This document shows, in pieces, positions 1-8,528 of a stretch of DNA of 64,000 bases (position 1 is the stretch's first letter; each line of letters starts with the position of its first letter). A program made the position numbers and the translations under genes. Source of the DNA: Anabaena azotica FACHB-119 (GTDB lineage Bacteria > Cyanobacteriota > Cyanobacteriia > Cyanobacteriales > Nostocaceae); contig NZ_JACJSG010000023.1 in the NCBI RefSeq assembly GCF_014697625.1, positions 58,738 through 122,737 on the forward strand, given 5' to 3'. The notes beneath the pieces are model-generated. The model was not told the origin of the DNA, did no database searches, and saw only the letters and a list, made by a program, of their open reading frames with translations.

Positions 1-87
1 ATAAACTTGAGTAACTTTAGATTTAACAGCTTGATTTCCTTGAAGTAAAAGCGAAACATGGTCGGTGTCAAGTATATAAAAACTCAT
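1..87 (-). CDS. PIN-domain (VapC-like) toxin, partial
   Basis: Only the first 29 codons lie in the window; the gene runs off the left edge. The minus-strand reading from the ATG at 85-87 starts M-S-F-Y-I-L-D-T-D-H-V-S-L-L, the usual N-terminus of PIN-domain RNases, in which the Asp of the LDTDH block is a metal ligand. The ATG follows an AGGGCAGG purine stretch. It lies 36 bases downstream of the putative antitoxin on the same strand, the normal antitoxin-toxin order. The family is inferred from this short segment and the neighbour; the catalytic core is not visible. Confidence 0.65.
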   Translation of the reverse strand, partial: MSFYILDTDHVSLLLQGNQAVKSKVTQVY

Positions 88-123
88 CCTGCCCTTCTCA
101 ATCTGGAGCTAACCCTTAGCTTT

Positions 124-465
124 TTAATCTTCCTCTACTGCGTTACGTTCTGCTCTAAGAGCATCTGCAATTTCAGCAAAATCTGTATCATCTTTAAACA
201 CACCTGCAAATTTCATCCAGGGATTTTCTACTTCTTCTTGATGCAATTTAATTTCTACTGGAATAATTTCTATCTTTTCAAGACGAGTTGACAAAAGCTT
301 TTTCAATTCTTGTACAGCTTGTTCTTGGGTAGGTGCTTCAACCTGAGTGTTGGGAATTTCTAGGACAGAAGCTATAAAATTTCCTTCATTATTACGTTCT
401 AGTAAAATATGTAACTTTAAGTTTTCAGGCTGAGGGAACGTTAAGTTCAAGAAATTCATAACCAT
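124..465 (-). CDS. VapB/HicB-like antitoxin of a toxin-antitoxin pair
   Basis: A 113-residue acidic protein. The first 55 residues resemble the small HicB/UPF0150 fold (LHILLERNNEGNFIASVLEIP, then an EQAVQELKKLL helix). The tail, NPWMKFAGVFKDDTDFAEI followed by a charged helix, is a type often seen in cyanobacterial antitoxins beside PIN toxins. It would bind and neutralise the adjacent toxin and probably autoregulate the operon; that role is inferred from context. The annotated start is the first of two close ATGs (second at 457-459). Confidence 0.6.
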   Translation of the reverse strand: MVMNFLNLTFPQPENLKLHILLERNNEGNFIASVLEIPNTQVEAPTQEQAVQELKKLLSTRLEKIEIIPVEIKLHQEEVENPWMKFAGVFKDDTDFAEIADALRAERNAVEED

Positions 466-517
466 ATATTTAATTAATTATTTACTCCAATACATCTAGC
501 ATACAGTGCAGAAGTAT

Positions 518-613
518 AGGACTCATACTTGATTTTTGAAATATACGTAGAAATATACGTAGGGTGGGCATTGCCCACCAGATCATGGTTTTGGTGGGCA
601 ATGCCCACCCTAC
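518..613. repeat. dispersed palindromic repeat, full copy
   Basis: An AT-rich lead (AGGACTCATACTTGATTTTT) is followed by two arms that are perfect 21-base inverted repeats around a 13-base spacer. Each arm itself contains the palindrome GGTGGGCAATGCCCACC. The same lead recurs at 20731 and, inverted, at 13500; the arms recur in whole or part at 10211, 13479, 20751, 37152 and 47922. It would fold into a strong hairpin in either transcript and sits between the antitoxin gene and the ABC exporter. A run of heptad repeats (GTCCACT/TAACTGT) follows at 620-660. Confidence 0.85.
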
Positions 614-660
614 AAATACTGTCCACTGTCCACTGTCCACTGATAACTGTTAACTGTTCA

Positions 661-2484
661 CTATTCACTTCCCGCCGCCACAGGCAAAAATCCCCCAGCC
701 TGCATTTTCCACAATCTATAATAAGCACCGCCCCTGGCTAGGAGTTGGTCGTGGCTACCATCTTCGACGATGCGACCATGATCGAATACCAAAATCCGGT
801 CTAAATGGGCAATTGTTGATAACCTGTGAGCAACTACAATCACGGTTTTGCCATTCATGACTAAATCTAACGTGTCTTGAATTGCTTTTTCGGTGATGGA
901 ATCAAGACTAGAAGTAGCTTCATCCAAAATTAGAACTGGTGCATCCTTGAGAATTACTCTGGCGATCGCAATTCGTTGTCTTTGTCCCCCAGACAGTTTA
1001 ACACCACGTTCACCCACCAGAGAATTATAGCCCTCCTTCATCTGGGCGATAAAATCGTGAGCATGAGCCTTACTGGCGGCTTTGATAACTTCCTCATCAG
1101 TTGCATCTATGCGCCCATAACGGATGTTTTCCATTAATGTGCGATGAAACAGAGATGGATCTTGAGGAATCAAGCTAATCTGGGCGTGTAAAGCATCCTG
1201 AGTCATATCACGAATATCGACCCCATCAATGAGAATTTGCCCTGATTGGGGGTCAAATATCCGTAAAATTAAATTCACAAAGGTAGATTTTCCCGAACCG
1301 GAGAAACCCACTAGTCCCACACGTTCCCCTGGTTTGATGGTAATTGACAGATTCTCAAATACTTTCTTCTCAGCAGAATAATTAAAATTAACTTGCCGAA
1401 ACTCAATTTTACCCTGAGTGATAGGATGAGCGATCGCACCTTCTTTGTCAATCAACTCATGGGGTTGGACGATGACAGAGACACCATTGGCAATATTACC
1501 GATATGCTCAAAAAATTCCAGAAACCGCCGACTCAAATTCCTGGCTTCACTGATGATTAACAGTGATAAACTAGTAGCCACCACAAAGTCAGCAGTAGCA
1601 ATTAACCCTTGACTCCAGAGAGAGAGCGAGTAATATAGAGTACCAATTTTCAGAATCGCGGCGGAGATGAATTGAAACCAGCGAATGCGTTCTGAATACC
1701 AGTTCGACTTCCTCACCTCTTTGAGTTCATCCCTTAACTGTTCATTCAAATAGCGACGTTCAAAACCCAGACGCGCAAACAAGCGACTACTGCTCAGATT
1801 TGTTACCGCATCGACAATGATCCCCGTCGTATGACTTCTAGCGGCTGCGGCTCTACGGGAGTATATTCGGCAACGAGTAGCCAACCAGAAAGAAATACTA
1901 ATAAACAGAACTGCCCACACACCAACGAATGCAGCCAGTGGAGGATAGGCACGATACAGTATAATTGTGGAGACTATATAGACAATGATTACAGACATAA
2001 ACTCCGTAATCAGCATTTGCATCGTCTGCGTCACACCGAGAGAGGTTTCACCGATGCGATGTGCTAACGCCCCAGCAAAACTACTACTCAAGTAACGATG
2101 GGAATGATGTTGCAGGTAGGCATACAAAGAGCGGACAATATGCTGGCGGTGGATAGGATGGAGGATAGTTTGTAAAAGTCCAGCCGATCGCCCGAATACC
2201 ACTTCACCTATACTCAAAGCAGTGAACAGCATCAGGGGTTGACTGATAGTATCAAAAATCAGCTTGCTGTTACCGCTTGCGCGTGTCACACTGCGGATAA
2301 TCTCACCGATCGCATAGGGTAACATAATACCACAGGTTGCGTGTAGCGCCTCCAGAATCACCATTACTAAATACCACCAGCGAAACTGGTTAACAAAATA
2401 GCAAACAAACCTAAATGGAGTATTCGGTAAATTTGGCGCACTAGCAGCACGCTGAAATTTAGAAAGTCTGACCTTTTTTAACAT
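661..2484 (-). CDS. ABC exporter, fused permease-ATPase half-transporter
   Basis: A 607-residue half-transporter. An N-terminal membrane domain (about residues 30-330, roughly six helices) is followed by a nucleotide-binding domain with Walker A GFSGSGKST (393-401), Q-loop near 441, signature LSGGQ (497-501), Walker B VLILDE (517-522) and H-loop His553. This is the layout of lipid, drug and peptide exporters that work as dimers in the inner membrane. The substrate cannot be told from sequence. ATG start; no obvious operon partner, since the next gene on the same strand is 245 bases upstream beyond a stretch with no clear feature. Confidence 0.93.
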   Translation of the reverse strand: MLKKVRLSKFQRAASAPNLPNTPFRFVCYFVNQFRWWYLVMVILEALHATCGIMLPYAIGEIIRSVTRASGNSKLIFDTISQPLMLFTALSIGEVVFGRSAGLLQTILHPIHRQHIVRSLYAYLQHHSHRYLSSSFAGALAHRIGETSLGVTQTMQMLITEFMSVIIVYIVSTIILYRAYPPLAAFVGVWAVLFISISFWLATRCRIYSRRAAAARSHTTGIIVDAVTNLSSSRLFARLGFERRYLNEQLRDELKEVRKSNWYSERIRWFQFISAAILKIGTLYYSLSLWSQGLIATADFVVATSLSLLIISEARNLSRRFLEFFEHIGNIANGVSVIVQPHELIDKEGAIAHPITQGKIEFRQVNFNYSAEKKVFENLSITIKPGERVGLVGFSGSGKSTFVNLILRIFDPQSGQILIDGVDIRDMTQDALHAQISLIPQDPSLFHRTLMENIRYGRIDATDEEVIKAASKAHAHDFIAQMKEGYNSLVGERGVKLSGGQRQRIAIARVILKDAPVLILDEATSSLDSITEKAIQDTLDLVMNGKTVIVVAHRLSTIAHLDRILVFDHGRIVEDGSHDQLLARGGAYYRLWKMQAGGFLPVAAGSE

Positions 2485-2728
2485 GAAAATCGTTTGTTCT
2501 AGTAGTAACTTTTTGCTGTTATGGCAAACAAAAATAGACGGCTAAATTAGCCGCCCCATAGCGTTAAAAATCCTCGTCGCGACTCGTGCAAAATTGCTCC
2601 AATCTTTCTTTTACTGAAAGAATTACGCATCACTTAGACCTAAGCCTCGTCGTAGGCTATTACGAATTGCATATTAGTTAACAGTATGGCGCTGCACTGA
2701 CCTGATAACTGATAACTGATAACTGAAT

Positions 2729-3769
2729 TTAAACCATGATTTCCGTTGGTGTAATTGCCGCATATAAATCAGGTGGAAGTAAGAATTCTTTAATATCAAT
2801 TTTCTTAGGAATAACACCTGCTTCAAAGAATAAATCAGCCACCCGTTGTTGTTCGGCAATCAACGCAGGACTAAGACCCCTGCGCCCAGCAAATGTACGG
2901 CGCGACATTACCCGTTCAGCTACATCTGGGTCAAGTTTTTGTTCGGAAATCATCAATTGTTTCACTTCATCTCGATGCGCCTCTGCCCATTTATCCAGCC
3001 CATGAAGTTCTTCAATGATTATTTTTAATAAGCCTGGATTTTCTTCAGCGAACTTCCGGTCAGCAATGTAATATCCGCCTGGAGAATCTAGCCCAACCGA
3101 ATCTTTAATAACACGAATACGCCCCATCTTTTCGGCGATCGCATAGTGAGGATCACCTGTCATCCACACAGGAATCCTTCCTTCCAGAAAAGCGCCCCGC
3201 GCCTCAATAGTCGGCATACTTCTGATTTTGATATCTTTGATAGTCAAACCAATTGACTGCAACGCTCTCAGAATAAAATAATGTGATGCCGAGCCTTTTT
3301 GAAAATATACTTCTTGTCCCTTAATTTCCTCAAACTTTGTTATGGGAGATTCAGGCGGGACAGCAATTACACTACTTCTTCCCGTGGTTGCAGTTCTTTG
3401 TGTACCAACGACATAAACAAGTGTTGAGCCAGCGACTTGTGCAAAAATTGGCGGCGTTTCTCCTACAGACCCCACGTCAACCTTACGCGCCGCCATTCCT
3501 TCCATCAGTTGAGGCCCTTGGACGAATTGCGCCCATTCCACCTTAATTCCCAATGGTTCTAAGCGTTTTTCTAAAACTTGCCGATTGCGAACCAGATCCC
3601 CTGCACTCTGATACCCCATGCGTAGAACCTTCGCTTTTATCCCCAGGGAACCACCATTATTTACCACATTTTGTTGACTTTCTTGACTACAACTTCCCAA
3701 TAAATAAGCCAAAGAAAATCCACCCAAACCAGATGCAGCAGTATTAAGAAAGCGACGGCGTTTAATCAT
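2729..3769 (-). CDS. Sulfonate/nitrate-type ABC substrate-binding lipoprotein
   Basis: A 346-residue periplasmic binding protein of the SsuA/TauA/NrtA group. The N-terminus has an RRR-F-L motif resembling a Tat signal, a hydrophobic stretch and a lipobox LLGSC ending near residue 27. The mature part has typical family segments: LRMGYQSAGDL, VEWAQFVQGPQLMEGMA, VGSVGETPP, and EIKGQEVYFQKGSASHYF. It would capture an aliphatic sulfonate or similar small anion. No matching permease or ATPase lies in the window, so it either shares one encoded elsewhere or is an orphan. It heads a set of minus-strand genes that includes a flavin monooxygenase (8529-9893), which suggests organosulfur scavenging; that is inference. 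Confidence 0.85.
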   Translation of the reverse strand: MIKRRRFLNTAASGLGGFSLAYLLGSCSQESQQNVVNNGGSLGIKAKVLRMGYQSAGDLVRNRQVLEKRLEPLGIKVEWAQFVQGPQLMEGMAARKVDVGSVGETPPIFAQVAGSTLVYVVGTQRTATTGRSSVIAVPPESPITKFEEIKGQEVYFQKGSASHYFILRALQSIGLTIKDIKIRSMPTIEARGAFLEGRIPVWMTGDPHYAIAEKMGRIRVIKDSVGLDSPGGYYIADRKFAEENPGLLKIIIEELHGLDKWAEAHRDEVKQLMISEQKLDPDVAERVMSRRTFAGRRGLSPALIAEQQRVADLFFEAGVIPKKIDIKEFLLPPDLYAAITPTEIMV

Positions 3770-3859
3770 ATCCTATCGATCTATGAGATATTTTCAATGT
3801 AAAAATTGATAATTTGTAATCCCAATTCTCTAAATGGCTGAATTGGGAATTGGTATTAG

Positions 3860-4858
3860 CTAGCGCAAAGCATCTCCCCGACGATATTCGGCGGTGATAT
3901 CGTTTAACTTTTGTTGTAAATTCTCATCAAGTTTCACTTCCACAGCCTTGAGGGTATCAGCAAGTTGTTCTGGACGGCTAGCACCGATGATAGGAGCGGT
4001 GATAATGGGATTAGCCAGTACCCAAGCTATAGCCAAAGTAGTCAGTGATAATCCAGCCAAATCTGCTACTGTACGCAATTCTTCCACAGTCTGGAACTCG
4101 CGATCGCGCCAATAGCGCTCTTGATAACGTTCAGCCGCAGTACCCAAAGTAAAACGAGTCCCGGCTGTTGGGCCTTGAGCCAAACTGTGTTTCCCAGTCA
4201 GTAAACCACCCGCCAAAGGATTGTAAGGAATTACACCCAACCCTTCTTCCTTTGCCAGAGGTAATAATTCTCGCTCAATTTCGCGGAACAACAGGTTATA
4301 ACGCGGTTGAATGGAAACGAAACGAGTCAAATTACGCACCTCAGCACGACCCAAAGCGCGGGCGAGTCGATAAGCCAAGAAGTTAGAAACCCCAATGTAA
4401 CGGGCTTTACCTGAACGCACTACTGTATCCAATGCTTCCAAAGTCTCATCAAGAGGCGTGGAAGCATCATCAGAGTGCAATTGATATAGGTCAACATAAT
4501 CAGTTCCCAGTCGTCTGAGGGAAGCATCGATCGCATCTAATATATGTTTGCGCGAAGCACCCTGATCCCAAGGCGCAGGGCCGACTTTTCCCACAGCCTT
4601 AGTCGCCACAATAAAATGTTCGCGTTTGCCTTTGAGCCAACGTCCAATGATTTCTTCAGTGCTACCAGCAGTCGCCAACCCACCCCCCAAAGGATAAACA
4701 TCGGCGGTATCTAAAAAGTTAATTCCCGCATCGGCGGCTGTATCGAGAATGCGTCTAGAAGTTTCTTCATCTGTCTGCAAACCGAAAGTCATTGTCCCAA
4801 GTACAAGGCGAGAAACGGTTAGTCCAGTATGACCAAGTTTAGTTGTTGGTAATGTCAT
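3860..4858 (-). CDS. Aldo/keto reductase
   Basis: A 332-residue NAD(P)H-dependent oxidoreductase with the (beta/alpha)8 AKR fold. The catalytic tetrad is complete: Asp50 and Tyr55 in LDTADVY, Lys87 in VATK and His128 in YQLH. GVSNF near 155 and the C-terminal cofactor segment (IIGASRPEQL) fit the family. It would reduce aldehydes or ketones in the cytosol; substrate unknown. Same strand as the binding protein downstream (90-base gap) and the SGNH hydrolase upstream, but a 364-base repeat-rich gap separates it from the latter. Confidence 0.93.
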   Translation of the reverse strand: MTLPTTKLGHTGLTVSRLVLGTMTFGLQTDEETSRRILDTAADAGINFLDTADVYPLGGGLATAGSTEEIIGRWLKGKREHFIVATKAVGKVGPAPWDQGASRKHILDAIDASLRRLGTDYVDLYQLHSDDASTPLDETLEALDTVVRSGKARYIGVSNFLAYRLARALGRAEVRNLTRFVSIQPRYNLLFREIERELLPLAKEEGLGVIPYNPLAGGLLTGKHSLAQGPTAGTRFTLGTAAERYQERYWRDREFQTVEELRTVADLAGLSLTTLAIAWVLANPIITAPIIGASRPEQLADTLKAVEVKLDENLQQKLNDITAEYRRGDALR

Positions 4859-5222
4859 GATTATGATTGCTGAATAAACGCAACTTTTAGATATGGGGCG
4901 AGTGCAAGGGTACAGGGGTATGCTTTCAAGGGCAGGTTTTTTACACTTCGACCCAAAAACACTGATTTTAGGGTGTAAGGGTATAAGGGTGTAGGGGTAA
5001 ATGAAAGTCTGATAATTTCCTGAATCTTATAGTCCTCACTGATTACTTTATGAAAAACCTGCCCTTAAGAGACAGGGGTATGGGGGTGTAGGGGTATAGG
5101 GGGAAAGTATTACTAAATTGATTCAATTAATCCTAGTGAGGAAGACTTAATTTCATTCCCTTACACCCTTACACCCTTACACCCTTACACCCTTACACCC
5201 CTACACCCCTACACCCATCAGG
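4859..5222. repeat. Intergenic region with octamer tandem repeats
   Basis: No gene is seen. From 5158 to 5217 an 8-base unit, TTACACCC and its variant CTACACCC, repeats about 7-8 times without a break. The complementary unit (GGGTGTAA, GGGTATAG) occurs in shorter runs at 4973-5000 and 5080-5100, so the two strands could pair into a long imperfect hairpin. Such short tandem repeats are a known hallmark of heterocystous cyanobacterial genomes. Confidence 0.85.
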
Positions 5223-5846
5223 TTACTCAGTCGGAAACCAATTTAACCAACCTTCCCAGTTTTGTACTAACGCCGCAAATTCGGCATAACCATTTGCTTT
5301 AGGGTGAGCGCCATCATTGGCTTTTGCTTCTATTAACCAGACGGGCGAGTTCACTAAACTAGAAAACACATCAAGATAAGGAACAGTTATATCTTGACAA
5401 ACACAAGCAAACTCTTGTGATAACTTGGCAATAATTTGATTTTTTGTTTCTTGGTCTTCATCACCGCAAGGTGGCGGCCCGACCATCAAAGTAGGATAGA
5501 GTTGATTTGCTTGTTTAAGAATGCTGCGAGTATTAGCGATGGACTCTGCCAGTGTAATTCCCTGCTTTTGTCCAGCCCATCCTGAATCGTTGACACCAAA
5601 GGAAAACACCACTCTTCCATCATATTCTACAGGCAGACGATAGGAAACTTCCGATCGCCAACGCTCTTTGAGATACCGACTTGTCTCAGCCCGCACACCC
5701 AAGTTGTAGTAGGTAATGGCATACTTCTCTGACTCAGTATTGCGGCAGACTCTACCAGTCCAACCCAGAAACTCAGGATCACCCGTGCCATTGACAAAGG
5801 ATTCACCAATAAAACAAATTCTGATTTCCTGGCGAGAGTCTGACAT
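5223..5846 (-). CDS. SGNH/GDSL-family hydrolase
   Basis: A 207-residue esterase/lipase-fold protein with the four SGNH blocks: Ser16 in FIGESF, Gly50 in YYNLG, Asn86 in FGVNDSG, and Asp178/His181 in DGAHP. No signal peptide is visible, so it is probably cytosolic. The family hydrolyses esters, thioesters or acyl groups; the substrate here is unknown. It lies just downstream of the alpha/beta hydrolase on the same strand (82-base gap), which suggests a shared transcript. ATG at 5844-5846. Confidence 0.88.
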   Translation of the reverse strand: MSDSRQEIRICFIGESFVNGTGDPEFLGWTGRVCRNTESEKYAITYYNLGVRAETSRYLKERWRSEVSYRLPVEYDGRVVFSFGVNDSGWAGQKQGITLAESIANTRSILKQANQLYPTLMVGPPPCGDEDQETKNQIIAKLSQEFACVCQDITVPYLDVFSSLVNSPVWLIEAKANDGAHPKANGYAEFAALVQNWEGWLNWFPTE

Positions 5847-5928
5847 TAATTAAGCTGAAAGTACGGTTTTGGCTGGTATGAAGCGTGATGCGTGATGATT
5901 TTACTCATCATCTCACAAAATAAACGCA

Positions 5929-6594
5929 TTACACAGCTACAGACGCACGACGCTGCTGGGAAATCAGCCATTGTTGCAACTGGGAATCACCATATACTTC
6001 ATCAGCAATGAAATGATCACCATCTGGTATTACAGTAAAATCTACTGTTGCGCCTGCTGCACGTAAAGTATCAACAATCTGCTGTGTATCCTCCACTGGC
6101 AGTTTTTCATCCTTGCCACCTTGGAATATTTGGATGGGAATTTCCTTGAGTGCTGCTAGTTGGGCTGGTTCTAATGTCTTAGGTGCGCGACCTGACACAG
6201 CTACCAGTCCAGCAAAGCGACCAGGATGAGAAGCGGCGATATGCCAAGCCCCAGCCGTACCTAAGCTGAACCCAGACAAGATGATACGGGATGGATCAAT
6301 TGCTTGGGAAGCGATGAGATTATCTAGTAAAGCAATGACATCAGATTCTCTATCTACCCAAGTCTGCCCTTCTGGTAGCTGGGGTGCTGCAAAGAAGTAA
6401 GGTAATGCAGATGAGGAATCTACGAAACGAGGTAAACCCCATTTTAGTAGAATATTCAAATCATTACCGCGATCGCGCGCTCCATGCAAAAACAACACCA
6501 GAGGCGCGGGTTTACTCACATCTCCAGCAGCAGGCGCAAAAAGATAAGGCAAGGAAGCATTGCTGTTTTCTTGAGGGCGTTGTTCGACGGGCAT
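5929..6594 (-). CDS. Alpha/beta-hydrolase (phospholipase/carboxylesterase type)
   Basis: A 221-residue single-domain alpha/beta-hydrolase. FLHGARDRG near residue 36 is the oxyanion segment, Ser110 in GFSLG is the nucleophile, and Asp162 (GGKDEKLP) and His194 (DGDHF) complete the triad. Length and motifs match the phospholipase/carboxylesterase and dienelactone-hydrolase-like family; a cytosolic esterase is likely. It sits in the same-strand cluster with an SGNH hydrolase and a predicted metal-dependent hydrolase, compatible with stepwise breakdown of an ester- or amide-containing compound (inference). Confidence 0.87.
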   Translation of the reverse strand: MPVEQRPQENSNASLPYLFAPAAGDVSKPAPLVLFLHGARDRGNDLNILLKWGLPRFVDSSSALPYFFAAPQLPEGQTWVDRESDVIALLDNLIASQAIDPSRIILSGFSLGTAGAWHIAASHPGRFAGLVAVSGRAPKTLEPAQLAALKEIPIQIFQGGKDEKLPVEDTQQIVDTLRAAGATVDFTVIPDGDHFIADEVYGDSQLQQWLISQQRRASVAV

Positions 6595-6729
6595 AGTTTT
6601 GACTCCTGTTGGGGATTGGGGACTGGGGACTGGGGATTGGGGCTGAGGGGGATGAGAAAGGAAAAATAATATTTCTTAGTCACTAAACTCATCTATTTTT
6701 CTTCCCCATCTCCCCCTACTCCCCAATTT

Positions 6730-8256
6730 TTACGCTGTTACCAATTGAGGCACTTCGATGTTATTTACCTTAGATTCAATAGCTGTTCCCTTGAAGAAGT
6801 CGGGGTTAGCTTGGGTGTAGAACTTGTAGGGATTAGCAAATACATAAGACTTGAAGTCGGCTTCGCTAATCACGCCTTCTCTAACTAAATCCCAGCTTTC
6901 TGCTAAAGGATCAGTCAGGTCGGGTACGTCCCAATGTCCTACATCTGAGGAATAGATAGCGTTGATTTTCACACCCAAGGGATTGGCTTTGTCGTTGAAG
7001 GCTGCGGCGATGGTGCGGTCGTCGGACTCGGAACCAAAGAAGAAGCTGTTCACCCAGCGATCGCGTATATCTTCAATGGTCTTAATCCCGGCTGCGCCAA
7101 AGTCTTCTAATTCCTCACCAACAGGTACGCGGCTATGACGAGCGAAGGAAGAACCAAGCACTGTTTTAGTTAGTTCTTCTTTGCTGAGGGAACCTGCTTG
7201 AGGAAATTCGCTACCGTAACGTTCAAACAACTCAAACAACTCATCAGCATTGGTCAGGTCTGGGTTGTAGTTTTGTAGCCCTTCTAAACTGCGTTTGGAG
7301 AAGCGGTCTACTAAGTGAATGTAGACGTGAGCGCCCCAATCTGAACCACCTTCGAGCATAGCTACGCGCAAACCAGGGAAACGTCTAGTAACGCCACCAA
7401 AGAATAAAGCTTTGGCAAATGCTTGAGAACCATCGGCGAAATGTCCGATGTGGTTGTTCATGTAGTTGCTGATAGAAGAACGTCCAGTCCAACCTTGACT
7501 ACCGTAATGTGTAGTAACGGGTACACCTAATTCCACGACTTTAGCCCAGAAGGGGTCGTAGTCGTATTCACTATCTAAGCCGTAGAAGTCGATGTATGAG
7601 GCATATTTGGCGATTTCTGGGAACTGGTCGGCTGGATATTTATCTGCGATCGCCTTAATTGGACGTTTCACCCCACCAGGAATATTCGCTACTTTTAAAC
7701 CTAGTGTTTTTACGGCAAAGTCTAACTCTTCAATAGCCTCTTGGGGAGTATTCATGGGAATACCAGCTACCACCGTCAGGCGATCGCTATATTTACGATA
7801 CAAGTCAGCATGATAGTGATTCACCGCCCGTTGCAGTGCTTGACGGTGTTCTGGGCCTGCGCCAGTTGGTGCTAAGACATTGTTAGGAAATAGTACCGAA
7901 TAATCAGAACCCTGTTCTGCTTGACGCTCATAGAACAGTTCCGGCAAAGTGTACGTAGCCAAGTCTAAGGTATTACGAGTTACCCTTGCCCACCAAGGCG
8001 ATCTGATTGTCCGGTTGTACTGACGTTCTTCTGGAGTTTGTTGATACCAATCTTTACCATTGCTCTTAGAGTTGAGACGAGAAGATTCAGCCTTACGTAA
8101 AGCGTCTACAAGTTGCGCCCCACCGTAATGAGCAATGTATTCCTCAATAGCTGGGGTAAAGTCGTTAGTGTGAACGTCTGTATCAATCACTGGATAATCC
8201 AGAGTCGCCTTAATTGCGGCGGAACGAGAAGTTTTTAATCTGCTGTATTCAGTCAT
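6730..8256 (-). CDS. Amidohydrolase-family (ACMSD-like TIM-barrel) protein
   Basis: A 508-residue protein related to amidohydrolase family 2 (TIM-barrel metal-dependent hydrolases/decarboxylases). The start region reads YPVIDTDVHTND, which has one His where the usual family motif has HxH; later segments include VTTHYGSQGW, MLEGGSDWGAH and YSSDVGHWDVPD, giving further His/Asp ligands. An upstream in-frame ATG at 8388 would add 44 residues read from tandem-repeat DNA. The ATG at 8254-8256 has AAGGAGAA a few bases upstream and is chosen instead. Same-strand neighbour of the flavin monooxygenase, so a joint catabolic role is plausible. Confidence 0.85.
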   Translation of the reverse strand: MTEYSRLKTSRSAAIKATLDYPVIDTDVHTNDFTPAIEEYIAHYGGAQLVDALRKAESSRLNSKSNGKDWYQQTPEERQYNRTIRSPWWARVTRNTLDLATYTLPELFYERQAEQGSDYSVLFPNNVLAPTGAGPEHRQALQRAVNHYHADLYRKYSDRLTVVAGIPMNTPQEAIEELDFAVKTLGLKVANIPGGVKRPIKAIADKYPADQFPEIAKYASYIDFYGLDSEYDYDPFWAKVVELGVPVTTHYGSQGWTGRSSISNYMNNHIGHFADGSQAFAKALFFGGVTRRFPGLRVAMLEGGSDWGAHVYIHLVDRFSKRSLEGLQNYNPDLTNADELFELFERYGSEFPQAGSLSKEELTKTVLGSSFARHSRVPVGEELEDFGAAGIKTIEDIRDRWVNSFFFGSESDDRTIAAAFNDKANPLGVKINAIYSSDVGHWDVPDLTDPLAESWDLVREGVISEADFKSYVFANPYKFYTQANPDFFKGTAIESKVNNIEVPQLVTA

Positions 8257-8528
8257 ATTTTTCTCCTTCAAAAAGTATTGGGGACTGGGTATTAGGGACT
8301 GGGGACTGGGTATTGGGGACTGGGGAAGAAACTTTTTCCCTTTTCTATGGACCTGACTTTTCACGGGATCTGGAAGACCTCTCTCCAAACCTCTCTCCTA
8401 CAAGGAGAGAGGCTTTGATTTCTCCCCCTTCCCTAGTAGGGAAGGGGGCTGGGGGGTTAGGTCTGTCGTTAGCTTTTCCACATGACGTGAAAAGTCAGTT
8501 CTATGGACTATTGACTATGGACTATGGA
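8257..8528. repeat. Intergenic tandem heptads and inverted repeats
   Basis: No gene. Heptamers GGGGACT/GGGTATT repeat from 8279 to 8328, and TATGGAC units run at 8500-8532. Between them (8371-8490) lie two hairpin-forming blocks of CTCTCCTACAAGGAGAGAGG and CCCTTCCCTAGTAGGGAAGG type, flanked by an inverted repeat (TGACTTTTCACG at about 8353 and CGTGAAAAGTCA at about 8486). That structure suggests a small foldback element. Confidence 0.75.

Noticed and set aside
474..741. Short frames on both strands across the palindromic repeat
   Set aside because: They are made of repeat DNA and overlap the ABC gene end; no start signals.
5158..5217. CRISPR array
   Set aside because: Units are contiguous 8-mers without spacers. 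The same applies to the heptamer tracts at 19720, 11458 and 57984. No cas genes were seen.
8257..8388. Extended N-terminus of the amidohydrolase
   Set aside because: The extra 44 residues come from heptad repeats, and the internal ATG has a strong AAGGAGAA site.
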